From Flaccisagitta enflata (Eukaryota > Chaetognatha > Sagittoidea > Aphragmophora): a stretch of 64,000 nt of DNA. Below the pieces are notes generated by a model. The model worked only from the letters and a program-made list of their open reading frames with translations. It had not been told where the DNA came from and did not search any database. This document shows positions 49,101 to 62,914 of this stretch, piece after piece. Each line of letters starts with the position of its first letter. Position 1 is the first letter of the stretch. Both the position numbers and the translations under genes were made by a program. The stretch spans positions 13,578,001 to 13,642,000 of the forward strand of contig OZ231128.1 in assembly GCA_965153355.1 (NCBI GenBank), in the 5' to 3' direction.

Positions 49101-52100
49101 TGAAATGACTTAAAATCACTTGAAATGACTTAAAATAACTTAAAACGACTTAGAATGACATAAATTGATGAAAAGGACTATATTGACTTAAATGACAATA
49201 ATGACTTAAAATGACTTAAAATGACTTAGAATGACTTAGAATGACATAGAATGACTTAGAATGACTAAAAATGACCTAAAAAATAAAATTGATAAAAAAA
49301 GTAAAGTGTGACCGACCGACCAACCGACCGACCGACCGACCGACCGACCGACGGACAAAGCGGGTTGTAGAGTCGCGTGCACGCGACTAAAAACCTTTTT
49401 TTTTCATGTCACGAAATCAGATCGGTGGTTCTTCGCTCCGGCAAAAGCTCTCCGGCGAATTCGAATAATTCCGCCAACTATTTCCATCCTGGGTAAATGA
49501 GCTTTAATTTAAAAGTTTTTATTCCCTCTGCGTATTTGTTATGGTATTTTAAGCGTTTGAACTAGGACAACTCTGTAATTGCCTCAGTTGGTTGAATAGG
49601 AGCTTGGTTTCAACAATGAAACAAGGCTGAAGTTGTGGCCAACACGTACGCCTCGCTGATTAAGAATGAATGAATGAACATTTTCAAAAAATGCACTAAT
49701 GCATGAATGATTGAACGACTGAATGAAAATGACAGTGGAAAGGCGAGAGAGGTAACAGAAATAAAGAATGACATCAGATTCGTCCGTTTTGCGTGGTTTT
49801 GACCATTGCGTGACGGACAGACCAACCAGCCTACCGACCAACGCACAGACGTGACCTTTTACAGATTTGCGAGGACGCGTTTAAAAACAAGCCCGACCGT
49901 GCAACGATGCGACCGGATTGCGTCTCTGCGTGTATTGAATTTGACGCTTAACATGTGGCATATATGGAGAGACAGATGAACAAACAGCCAAATGAAACGT
50001 CAATTTGAAAAGAGCCTCTCAAAACGCGTTTGTTGATCATTTGATTCAGGATCTCACCATGGTCAGAAACTGCCGAGAACCGCGGTTTTTGCACAAACGG
50101 GACGAACGGACCAACGGACAGACCCTCTTATAGAGATGCGTTCCTGACGGACGCAACTAAAAAACACTGATTGACGTGGTCACCGCACGTGTAGTCACAA
50201 GTTTCGGCCTTCCCTTAATCTTATTACTCCTTGGCGCCAGTGATACCCAAAATTCAGAACATAACACCTATACTATCTTGGAAAAAATAAAAGTCCCAGT
50301 AAAACAGTATTGTTATTCATTACTGTTATTTCCTCCACAAAATTCAATTTTTGTGTAGAAATGATTAGTTAAGGCTTTTTTGGTACCAAATATCATTTGT
50401 AATCATTTGGGTAGACATAGATGAAGGATTTTTTAACAATTTTGTATAACAAGTCCCTTGATTTTCTTAACAATTTTTGTTTTTAGCGCTTTCAGATCAA
50501 AGTATATTCATTTTGATATAAAAGCTAAACGGTTTGAACTAACAAAATCTGCTTGGCGGCATTAGACAGATTTTTTGAAGATCTTTCAAATGGTTACCGA
50601 TTTTCATATGATTTTATCATGATAAGCCAAGAAAAAGTAAAAATAAACAGGTCAATTTTTCCCCCTCATTTTTTGCATATTTTCTGCTTTTTGTTGAGGT
50701 GAACGTTTTCACTCTTTTAGCTCTAAAATCTAAACGAATTGAGCTACATAGCTCTGCTTGGCGCCATTTTGAAGATTTTTTCAAGCTCTTTGTAATGGTC
50801 ACTGATTTTAATAGGTTCTCTTAAGTTGTTCCATCACAAATTAGTCATAAAGGTGGGACTTTTATTTTTTCCAAGATAGTAGTAGAGGTACTCTACCCTC
50901 CTCTTCTCCTCTCCCCTCCCCTCTTAACCATTCCTTTCAGATTAGATCAAAAATATTTTTCTTCTAACATCGGGCCCATCACCGCCATTTTGCCAAATGG
51001 AGAAGTCTGGGTGCAGCCACCGAGACCGAACAAGGGCGGCAAATCCATTAAACCGAGACAACGCTCAAATGGAAGAAGTTGGGACGATGAATACGGTTCA
51101 AATTCCAAAGACGGTTTTCAAAGCAGGTGTGCACTAAATTGAGCATTTCCCCTCCCACCCTGGCGGAGGGGGGGGGGGGAGGGGATATGTTCACAGGGTT
51201 CAAAAATCGGGGTACATCAAATGGTGGAAAAGAAGAAAAAACAGTTTTTAAGAAGATTACTGTAAACTTTTGGCAGTTCCGAAACGTACTTTTTGATTGC
51301 TGCAACACTGTTTTACAGTATTTTGTCCATGATTATACCATATTTACACTCTATGGGATAAACGTGATTCTTTGACCGGGTGGGGTAACAAGGCCGGATG
51401 CACGGCTACCGAAGTCGCGTGCGGGTGGGCAGGGGCTATATTTGAGGTCACCAGATCATTTGGGCAGGAGCAGTGAGGTCAAAGAAATGAAATCATTAAA
51501 AAAAAAAGTAAAGTGCGACCGACCGACCGACCGACCGACCAACCAACAGACGGACAAAGCTGGTTGTAAAGTCGCGTGCACGCGACTAAAAAAATCAGAG
51601 ACCAGGAGACCAGGGTGGTGGAAGAAAAAAAAATCAAAAGCCGCTCCACAATTAACTACCTAATACATTCCTGTTTCCAAGACGACGAGAATCTTCGGGC
51701 AGCTATGATAGCGATGATTATGGTGGTGATGGCAAAGGACGACGATACGGAGATAGATTCGGCGGTGGGAGAAACGCCGTCATGGATGGTTACAACGATC
51801 GATCCTCTCTTCGAAGAGAAATATCCCCAAGTCAGCGCAAGTTGTTGAAAACGTCAGATCCTCGATTCAAGACCCGTATCTGTCGTCACTGGTCTCGAAA
51901 TCTGCCATGTCCGTATGGAGACGACTGCAACTTCGCTCACGATTATGAAGAAGTCCGCCAAGCTCGTGGATCGACGTATCGCAGGTCCAGATCTCCCTCC
52001 GTTTCGCGCCGGTAAGCCAATGGCTGACTTACAAATCAATTAATGAGGCACTGTATTAGCTGCTTTTATCGCCCCCCCCCCCAATTACACCCCACCATCT

Positions 52101-52645
52101 AGTATCAGTCAACACCTCTACAGGAAGTTTTTGTTTCGTGAAATGATTTGATTTTAGGTGTTTATATGCAAAATAGGCTAGAAATTCTTACTTTTTCGAC
52201 ATATTTCATCAACTGTCAGGCACTCCTTTCTGTACCATAGATTGACTTCCCTCTCGTTAATTTTCTACCCAGGCATCGTGTGGTTTATCATGGTAACTCT
52301 GGTTATTATTTATTATCGCTCGTTGTGGGTCTTATCAAACACGATCGTAGTTGGTTTATCGAGGTTTATGGAATTTATCCTCAAAATGCCTCACCTCGGT
52401 TTGATTCATATCACACGTTAGGATTCTCATTTGTATTAACTTGGATTTATTTGCGCCACCATCGTCTTTCCACTGTGGTTGCAAGTTTGCAACAAAAGAA
52501 GTATACTCATCAGTTGAGGTTTTATTATGCGAAATGGACAACATCACTACCAAACCAAACTAAGATAAGGACAATAGCCCTAGGAGCTCTAACTGTATTA
52601 GATGATACTTATGAATGGAATGGGGTAATCAATATCCGTCCATGA
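32850..52645 (+). CDS. CCCH zinc-finger, Ser/Arg-rich protein, function unknown
   Basis: Thirteen exons join in phase: 32850-32899, 37445-37553, 42063-42267, 42462-42519, 42617-42686, 42970-43112, 44724-44857, 45150-45193, 46971-47410, 49421-49492, 50941-51126, 51682-52011 and 52273-52645. They total 2214 nt and 737 aa. The protein starts MSLPSDEVSTSGDTSPSHGA. A lysine-rich helix with KMINFMKGMTKLMEQMEDIR follows. A basic Ser/Pro/Arg region spans exon 9 (GQRSRKRHRKRH, then repeated NGNSPPR and RYSPS). One Cx8Cx5Cx3H finger has C571, C580, C586 and H590 (CRHWSRNLPCPYGDDCNFAH) and is followed by RRSRSPSVSRR. This suggests a nuclear RNA-binding role, by inference. Exon 8 (donor GTTATT) and exon 13 are the least certain; exon 13 may instead end at 52292. 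The family is not recognised. Confidence 0.7.
33712..33878 (-). mobile_element. AACAAGGCC/hairpin family copy
   Basis: TTTTTAGTCGCGGACTCGCG with ACTCTAGAACCCGCCATGTC, a (GGTC)n run, GCTCCTGCCCACCCGTCCGC and GTGTATACGGCCTTGTT. It is nested in the 4.1-kb hAT-type element. Confidence 0.85.
33985..34170. repeat. (GAGT)n, (GA)n and (CAGA)n compound microsatellite
   Basis: GAGT runs and GAAT variants are followed by GA and then CAGA tetranucleotides. Confidence 0.95.
34326..34795. mobile_element. GGGCAGCGGCC foldback element, copy 4 (best preserved)
   Basis: Perfect inverted arms of about 60 bp start GGGCAGCGGCCCCAAAGGGC and run through CGATGTCCTGTAGGACACAG to TTCCATACGTCC. The core is a GAGGCCTGAGAGGCTGGATT minisatellite plus (GGAC)n. 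The outer left flank GGTCAGCGGTGCCCGATGCC is shared, inverted, with the copy at 57973. Confidence 0.9.
35670..36690 (+). repeat. About 157-bp satellite array, 6-7 copies
   Basis: Units carry AACGTGCATAACTTTGGCAT, TTTTCAACCGATTTGGTTGA, GGTATGGAGTCTCTAAATGG and ACCACCCAACCAGCCTACC. Alternate units differ systematically (GTGTATGTGATTTATATGC against CGCACTATTTATCCTGTC), so the higher-order unit is a dimer of about 310 bp. The 100-140-aa open frames across it are satellite artefacts. Confidence 0.9.
38840..39975. repeat. 1.1-kb polypurine (GAA/GAG/AAG) tract
   Basis: Almost unbroken purine strand with GAAGAAGAGGAAGAGG words. The 286-aa S/L-rich and 220-aa E/K/R-rich open frames on opposite strands are compositional. 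Such tracts can form triplex DNA. Confidence 0.95.
40020..40670. repeat. Four-copy about 165-bp satellite
   Basis: Units share AAGCTTGAATGCTCTAAAAA, TTTTCAATGATTTTAGTCGC, GGGCCATGAAATCACCCCAG, CCCCCTGGGGACCCCCTGAC and TTTGTCTGGTCCCTGT. Copies start near 40030, 40190, 40350 and 40512. Confidence 0.9.
41385..41610. repeat. GAGACATGAG minisatellite
   Basis: Degenerate 10-15-bp units (GAGACATGAGGAGACATAAG) precede the element at 41640. Confidence 0.7.
41640..41825 (+). mobile_element. AACAAGGCC/hairpin family copy (compact)
   Basis: AACAAGGCCCGATACACGGC, GATGGGCGGGGGC, then the terminal hairpin AGTCGCTTAGACAGCGACTA with AAAA. The GACC minisatellite part is almost absent here. Confidence 0.75.
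42830..42955. repeat. C-rich pyrimidine tract
   Basis: Runs of C and T form an extended polypyrimidine tract in front of the exon 6 acceptor at 42969. The complementary strand is G-rich. Confidence 0.8.
43320..43500 (+). mobile_element. Diverged AACAAGGCC/hairpin family copy, 3' part
   Basis: AATGATTTAGTATGC words, GACCAACCCACCGACCAACG, GACAGACAAAGCGGGTTGAA, and the decayed hairpin GTGGCATGCATGTGACAAAA. Confidence 0.65.
43506..43701 (-). mobile_element. AACAAGGCC/hairpin family copy
   Basis: TTTTTAGTTGCGGACACGCA, CTGTCGGTCTGTCGGTCGGT, GCCCCTGCCCACCCGTCCGC, then GCCGTGTATCCGGCCTTGTT. It lies tail-to-tail with the copy just before it. Confidence 0.85.
44081..44663. mobile_element. TA-flanked MITE in CCCH-gene intron 6
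   Basis: Ends ACAGGGTGTGCAAAAATATC and GCACACCCTGT are inverted with TA at both edges. The TIR continues as CCGCACTC and its partner GAGTGCG. It is 583 bp with no transposase. Confidence 0.8.
45205..46240. mobile_element. TA-flanked 1-kb element with about 235-bp TIRs
   Basis: Left CAGGTTCGGACGGAATTTAA and right TTTATTCCGTCCAAACCTG are inverted and flanked by TA. Matching arms continue through ATGTTATATGTCACTTT, CATGAAATTTGGTATGGAAA and GGGGCCATCAGAGGG. It begins 12 bases past the end of CCCH-gene exon 8. Another MITE is nested in it. Confidence 0.85.
45455..45796. mobile_element. Nested TA-flanked MITE
   Basis: Ends CCGTATTTCTTGTAATTAGC and GATAAATGCAAGAAATACGG are inverted with TA edges. 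The arms also share GCGCCCC and GGGGGCGC blocks. It is 342 bp, inserted in the element at 45205-46240. Confidence 0.85.
46417..46796. mobile_element. TA-flanked MITE
   Basis: Left CACATGGACTCAAAATACAA with GGTGTGGAGGC is matched inverted by GCCTCCACAC and ATTTTGCATCCATGTG, with TA edges. The 161-aa open frame through it is not a gene. Confidence 0.8.
47625..49393 (+). mobile_element. AACAAGGCC/hairpin family copy expanded to 1.77 kb
   Basis: It begins AACAAGGCCAACACCTATAA, GTCGCGTGCGAGACTTACAT and ends (GACC)n, GACAAAGCGGGTTGTAGA, GTCGCGTGCACGCGACTAAA. Between are about 1.2 kb of 10-11-bp units (TGACCTATAATTACCTATAA) and then about 0.4 kb of a second unit (GACTTAAAATGACTTAGAAT). It occupies most of CCCH-gene intron 9. 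Confidence 0.85.
50273..50879. mobile_element. TA-flanked MITE in CCCH-gene intron 10
   Basis: Left CTATCTTGGAAAAAATAAAA with GTCCCA is matched inverted by TGGGAC and TTTTATTTTTTCCAAGATAG, with TA at both edges. It is 607 bp and ends 61 bases before exon 11. Confidence 0.85.
51387..51590 (+). mobile_element. AACAAGGCC/hairpin family copy
   Basis: AACAAGGCCGGATGCACGGC, AGTCGCGTGCGGGTGGGCAG, (GACC)n, GACAAAGCTGGTTGTAAA, GTCGCGTGCACGCGACTAAA. This copy shows both end types in one element, which links all partial copies in the window. Confidence 0.85.
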
Positions 52646-53162
52646 TTGAGAATGGAGACGCCAAATACTCGAGTGAAGAATCTGAACTCTGGCCGAGTGT
52701 GCTTTTGTTATCTCGTCGGATTCCTGACAAAGTTGACCCAGATTTAAAAAGAGGGTTGTTCCAAGGCAGAGTCAAGCAGACTATATACACCTTATCAGCA
52801 CAACATCGTACAGCTCTCTCCCTCAAACTGGTTACGCTATTCCGCTTCAAAAGTACGGAATGACCTAACATCCTACCTTGTAAACATAGCTCGCGGATAA
52901 GGTTGGAGACGCAAGAAGAACGGTCACGTTGCACTAACTACAGATCCTTACGATGCTGAACGGAAATTCCTATGGCTAGCTCTGCGATACAGTCTCCAAT
53001 TTTTGGTTAGTGTTATGAGTATTAATGGTCTTTCACCTTTTTCACCTCTCATGTATTTTGAACTTCTTTCAACATGTCTGGTTGGATACAAATCGTAGTA
53101 CGTAACGCTGTCTGTTTTTCTAGTGCGTTTCACACAAATATGAAACCCATATTTGATTACAG

Positions 53163-57972
<4,810 letters not shown>

Positions 57973-57993
<21 letters not shown>

Positions 57994-58183
57994 AGGGGTG
58001 AATTTCCACATGTTCGTCCGTCCGTAAGTACATATGCCCTCCCTCAAAGCTTCGCAAACCCCAATTCGGTCACTCTGGACTCTGAATCAGCTCTCTCAGG
58101 CCCAAAATCGGCTTTCTCGGCCTCAAAATCAGCCTATCAAACTATTCTCTGTGAGGGACATTAGGCCTTTGGGGCTGCTGCCC
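57973..58183. mobile_element. GGGCAGCGGCC foldback element, copy 6, truncated at the splice donor
   Basis: Homology to copy 4 starts at GGCCAATGTCCTGTTGGA, directly after the exon's GAG|GTA. It runs through GGGGTGAATTTCCACATG and GTCCGTCCGT to the inverse end GGGGCTGCTGCCC. The outer flank to 58247 (AGCAGGGCATTGGGTGTCGC, TGACCATG) is also shared. The first about 15 bases of the left end are missing. Confidence 0.75.
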
Positions 58184-58421
58184 TGCTCTCACTCCACTTC
58201 TTCAGCTGATCACTTTAAGCAGGGCATTGGGTGTCGCTGACCATGTGCGATGACTATTTATGGTGCATGCTCGATTCATAGAATCAAATGATTTTATTCA
58301 CATATATGGACAACGGACATGAACCAAATGACAGTTACAATATATCAGCATATACAATATATCAGCATATATGGACAACGGACATGAACCAAACGACAGT
58401 TACAATACATCAGCATATAAA

Positions 58422-58750
58422 CAGGGTGGCAGAAAATTCTATAGGTCCAAGGCACAAGTTTTCGCGGCGCTATAAGTCCCACTTTTAAAGATCAACTATT
58501 ATTATGAAAATATTGCATAAAACTACTAGTTTTCTGCATTTTTCTGTTCAATTTATGGAAACTAAGTGTTCCCACAACAAAAGTAAAAGTGATCAAAACT
58601 AATACCCTATTTATCCTCCTGATTTTTCCATTTTACGCCTACTTTTTTCTTCTACCCAATTTTTTTCCCTTATCAAATCTATAAGTCCGACTTTTGTGCT
58701 ATGGTTCCGAGGCACAATGTGCCAAGTGTGCCCCTGTTTCTGCCACCCTG
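58422..58750. mobile_element. hAT-type MITE, family 2, intact copy
   Basis: CAGGGTGGCAGAAAATTCTA and TTTCTGCCACCCTG ends with a perfect 8-bp duplication CATATAAA (58414-58421 and 58751-58758). It lies 61 bases beyond the chitinase stop codon, so it may contribute to that 3' UTR. Confidence 0.95.
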
Positions 58751-58811
58751 CATATAAAATATATCAGTATTACGACAAAGTAACAAAGATTGTTGAATGA
58801 TAACCCTTAAA

Positions 58812-61800
58812 CTAACTTCGCGATATAGAAATATGTAAACATTCCCAAAGTTTGCCCACGGATAGTAAAATGACGAAATACGTTGTGAAATTTGAGAAAC
58901 TGAGGGTCGCGGCTTTGCTCGGGGTGGTGGTCATTGCGACCGTCGTGGTTGGCATCAACCACCAAGGAGTCGTTCTCGGCGTTGTTGTTTTCACCTCGTC
59001 GAACGTCTCTTTCATCATGTTCATCAGAGGAAATGGGCCTGTTGTGTGCAGGAATAAGCAAAGAACGGCCGCTATGAGTTTATCTGAAACTAGGATGATT
59101 ATTTGTGGTGGTGGGATATGGGGCACTGTGTAGGTGATTTGCTGGTGATTAGGGGTTGATAGGGAGGTGACGGCTACTCATCTTTTGTGGTGGGATTTGG
59201 GGCAGTGTGGAGAATAATTAAAGGACTTCCCCATGATATGGCAGGATTGGTTTCTCGGACAGTGTTGGCCGTACCTTGATCACAGAATGTTCCGTTGAAG
59301 TCATCCAAATCCAGTGCCCAAACGATGACTCCTCCGTAGCCGGCTTTTTTCATCCATCGGATTTTGCTTTGCCAACTTCTCGGGTTATCGTAGCCAATAA
59401 ACATATTGTCGGCTACCACGAAAGGACACTGCTGGACTTCATCGAATACAGGCTTGGGAAATGTGATAACATTTAAGGAAGTGAAGAGGATTGTTAATCT
59501 TGACAGATGCCTCATTTTTTAAATCGCGCGCCACGCGACTCTATACAAGCAACTTGTCGGTCGGTCGGTCCATCACTAAATTTTTTTAGGTGTTTCCAGC
59601 TGTTCCAAGATCATTTAAAACAGTTTACTTATTTGTCTGTCTGTTTATCTGTCTGTCTGTCTGTTTGCCTATCTATCTGTCTGTCAGACTCTGTCTGTTT
59701 GAAAGTTCAGACGCACGCGACGTTGGTCAAGTGACCTTGTTTTTGTTTTTTCAAATTTCACAGTGATAGTCTACGCCAACGAATCATCAAACGTCAGTGA
59801 GTATATTAGTCTTCATCTTGTGTCCTTCATCTTGTGTCTTGTCTTCCTTACCTTGGCATTTTCCTTTGTGACTTTTTCACAGATTTCATAATACGACAGA
59901 ACGCCACCTTCTTTCAGATACGGGCCAGCTTTGCCTCCACCGTTGGCTGACTGACCGACTTTGGCTGTTTTAGCTTTATCTTTACCCCAACCCAGATTCC
60001 ATGTGCGGCCGTAAGCGGCGAGACCTGGCAAGGTGAAATTCGGCTTTGCCCCACGCGAACCATCTCAAAGCGTTGTACAAATCTGTCTTAGTGCCTTCTT
60101 TCATACTCAAACGAAATCTCAGTCTTCGTACTTACCAATGAGCAGCTTATCTTTGGGGGCGCCTTTTTGATGCCAGTGATTCATCGCCCATTCCGTGTTC
60201 AGCGTCTTCCAGATGCCATCCTCCTCTGGCCTGATTTGTATCGATCAATTACATGTACTTAGAGGGACTGTTGACTGTTGACCGTTTTGTTGACCATTTC
60301 CTGACAAAGCGACCGCAACTTTTGTCACTAACAGATTAAGCTTTATGAAGAGGCTCACTTTTGGAAATGGCGGGCCATTATATGAATCATATTTATAATT
60401 TATGATATTCTACATTCAATTTAGTTAAAAAGCCCATAATCATAATGTTTTGCCTCAAAAACCTGGCAAAGAGAGGGGAATTGAAGCCGGTGATTCGATC
60501 CCAGGCTCCGTGGAGATCGTAAGTCATGATCCCGATGAAATCGAGATCTCTGCCTAACGCTGCCACGTCGTAACCGGGGTCTATCTTTCGCTGTGCAGCA
60601 CTGACCTATGGCAAATTGAATGGCGTATGACATTAGTATGCAATTGGCATTTTAAAACTCTAGTCATCGCATTCACTCAAATCCCTCTCTTACCGCGGCT
60701 GAGAGTGAGAGTTTGTCCTTGCCGCTTTCTTGAGCCTCCGCATCGATCTCTTTCCGAAACTCTGCCACCACCTTCAAGAAGAAAGTTAGTAGGAGAGCTT
60801 GTTTCTGGTTAGGGTGTGTTGCCTAATTTTTGTAATGCAACTGCACCTTGCCCAGTACTACAGCACTGACCAATAGCATTTTCTATTCAACCAAGCATGG
60901 AGAATCTATGAGACTTTGTCCCGAATTTCCCGTGTCCCAAAAAACCCCTCTCTCCCCTACGACGCACCGAAAATTACCAAATGCAAAGAATTTTCTACCC
61001 GTGCTTTCAAAAACATGATTTTAACGAAATTTTGATTTTTTTTTTCACAGGATATCATTTGAAGTGATGCATAATGACATGATTAGCATAGAAATACACT
61101 TTTGGGCTATTATCATTCTAGAATTTGATGTTTTTCAGGTAGAAAAATGGCAAAAATTAAAGAGAAATTGATTTTCTCAATGTACTAAAACCCACACAGA
61201 ATTTCAAGTTTGCATAGAAAATCACATATTACTTACCAAAACAAGAACATAGCGCGATCCCTAACTCCTCTATTATGCCCGCTACATTGCGGAAAATGCA
61301 AATTCTTTGCATTTTAATCCATTTGAAATTCTGTGTAAGCAATGACTGACGTCATTCTTATCAATTTCATCCTTCCTCAGTATCTTCCTAATGGACATTT
61401 TTTGTACAAATGCTGTCTTCAAGGGACAAATATGCTTCCTGGCATTGATGTATCTAGCGCTACACAAGCATGTCCAAGAAACAATCTCAATGAAAACCGG
61501 TGATGCAGTAGGCAGCCATACCACCTTGGTAACTCTCTCAGCTGACTGAGTTTGATACAGTGTAATACCTTGTCTCGCCCATTCGGGCTTCTACCTGAGT
61601 CAATTGATCCTTTTGAGATGCCGTCGGGAATTCCCAATCGAGATCGATTCCATCCAGTTCTCGATCGCGAAGGAATTTGATGACGTTTTTGACGAAGCTT
61701 TGACGCGACTTCTCCGAGTTGGTGGCGCTGGCGAAACCCGCGTTGGCCGCCGCATTGGCGCCACCCACCGATATCACAATCTTGAGAGCTGGATTCACTT

Positions 61801-62914
61801 CTCTGTTAGTAGATTGGTGGACGAAATATATATTAGTCGCGGACACGCGAATCTAGAACCTGCCGTGTCGGTCCGTTCCAATTTTTTTTTTTAATTGCGG
61901 GCGGTTTTCGCATTACGGCCCCTGGTCAACCGTCCGCGACTGTCTTGCCGTGTATTCGGCCTTGTCATGATTCGATGTGCAACTCTTGGCCTGGTTGGCG
62001 GGGAAAAAGTCGAAAATCTGATGTGCAATGTGCTCCTTCGTGAAATTGGGCGATCCTTCTAATCTTCCTTAACTTCAATTGTTGCCCATCTTTTTTTCTT
62101 TTCACATTTTTAAAAAAGGTGTTTTTTTTTTAAACCTGAGCAATTTGAGTCGTTTCAAAAGATCTTCGTCGTTCTTCTTCTTTGCCGTTGGTTTCAAATT
62201 CGTCCCAGTGATGAAGTAGAATGAGTAAAGGAGATGAGTACAAACCCACGGGTCCACCTGAGAAAATAATTAACGAGCTGTGATATTTATATCTGTCAGA
62301 TATAGTCTTATAGATATCATAACGTCCTTCATTCCTACAAACTCTCCCTTGCATTTAAAGGAAAATGGCCCAACTCGACCCCCTCGTCCTAGGCACGGCC
62401 AACGCTTACGTCGACCTGCCCGCCCCCCAAGACCTGCCCTGCCCCCAAAATCTTGCCTATCTCGCCCTCCTCGCCCTGCCCTGCCCCCAAAATCTTCCCT
62501 ATCTCGCCCTCCCCGCCCTGCTCATCCTCCTTTACGACTGCCATCCTTCCATTCAGTCCGCAAGGCTAGTCAAGTTATTAACTCTTGGTGAATGTAGTGA
62601 AAATCATTAAACTTGCGTAAATCTGTTTCCGTTGGGTCCGTCAAAGCGGGGTGTAATTATGCAGTAACTTAATATATTGTTCCAAAACTGTAACAATACT
62701 AACGCATATAGGTGACATTTAGGTGACTAACCTGCTCTGGCCACAGTTGTGCGACCTTATCACGATCTTGTGACCAATTATTAAAATAACAAAGACGTTT
62801 GTATTGTTCCGGCCTTAACTCGCCGATGACCTTTTCCGGCAATTGTAATGTTAAGAGCACGCTTAATTTTAAAAAGTTTAATACCCCATTTATCCGCCAG
62901 GATTCCATGGCCAT
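58812..62914 (-). CDS. GH18 chitinase, secreted
   Basis: Hydrolyses beta-1,4 links of chitin outside the cell. Nine minus-strand exons join in phase: 62914-62732, 62257-62136, 61802-61595, 60771-60694, 60605-60463, 60230-60136, 60024-59852, 59452-59275 and 59038-58812. They give 1407 nt and 468 aa. The N-terminal MAMESWRINGVLNFLKLSVL leads a hydrophobic signal peptide. The mature start is YKRLCYFNNWSQ, then CTHLLYSF. KIVISVGG at 109-116 is the SxGG motif. DGIDLDWEFP at 152-161 is the GH18 active site with D152, D155, D157 and catalytic E159 (usually DWEYP). MTYDLHGAWD starts at 224. VWALDLDDFNGTFC and GPFPLMN close the barrel. The tail is Thr-rich (KTTTPRTTPWW, TTTVAMTTTPSK) and then hydrophobic, so a membrane or GPI anchor is possible. 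No CBM14 cysteine domain is seen. All catalytic residues are intact. Confidence 0.93.
59515..59741 (-). mobile_element. AACAAGGCC/hairpin family copy in chitinase intron 7
   Basis: AATCGCGCGCCACGCGACTC, TATACAAGCAACTTGTCGGT, (GTCT)n and ACCTTGT. The central GCCCCTGCCC block is lost. Confidence 0.6.
61832..61965 (-). mobile_element. AACAAGGCC/hairpin family copy in chitinase intron 2
   Basis: TTAGTCGCGGACACGCGAAT, AACCTGCCGTGTCGGTCCG, GGTCAACCGTCCGCGACTG, GCCGTGTATTCGGCCTTGT. It ends 30 bases from the exon 3 acceptor. Confidence 0.85.
62381..62530. repeat. Two-copy about 48-bp C-rich repeat in chitinase intron 1
   Basis: GCCCTGCCCTGCCCCCAAAA followed by CTCGCCCTCC occurs twice in tandem with a partial third copy. 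The P-rich open frames are not supported as exons. Confidence 0.7.

Noticed and set aside
62280-62610. P/L-rich frames of 81-103 aa
   Set aside because: They lie in chitinase intron 1 over a C-rich tandem repeat, with no family resemblance.
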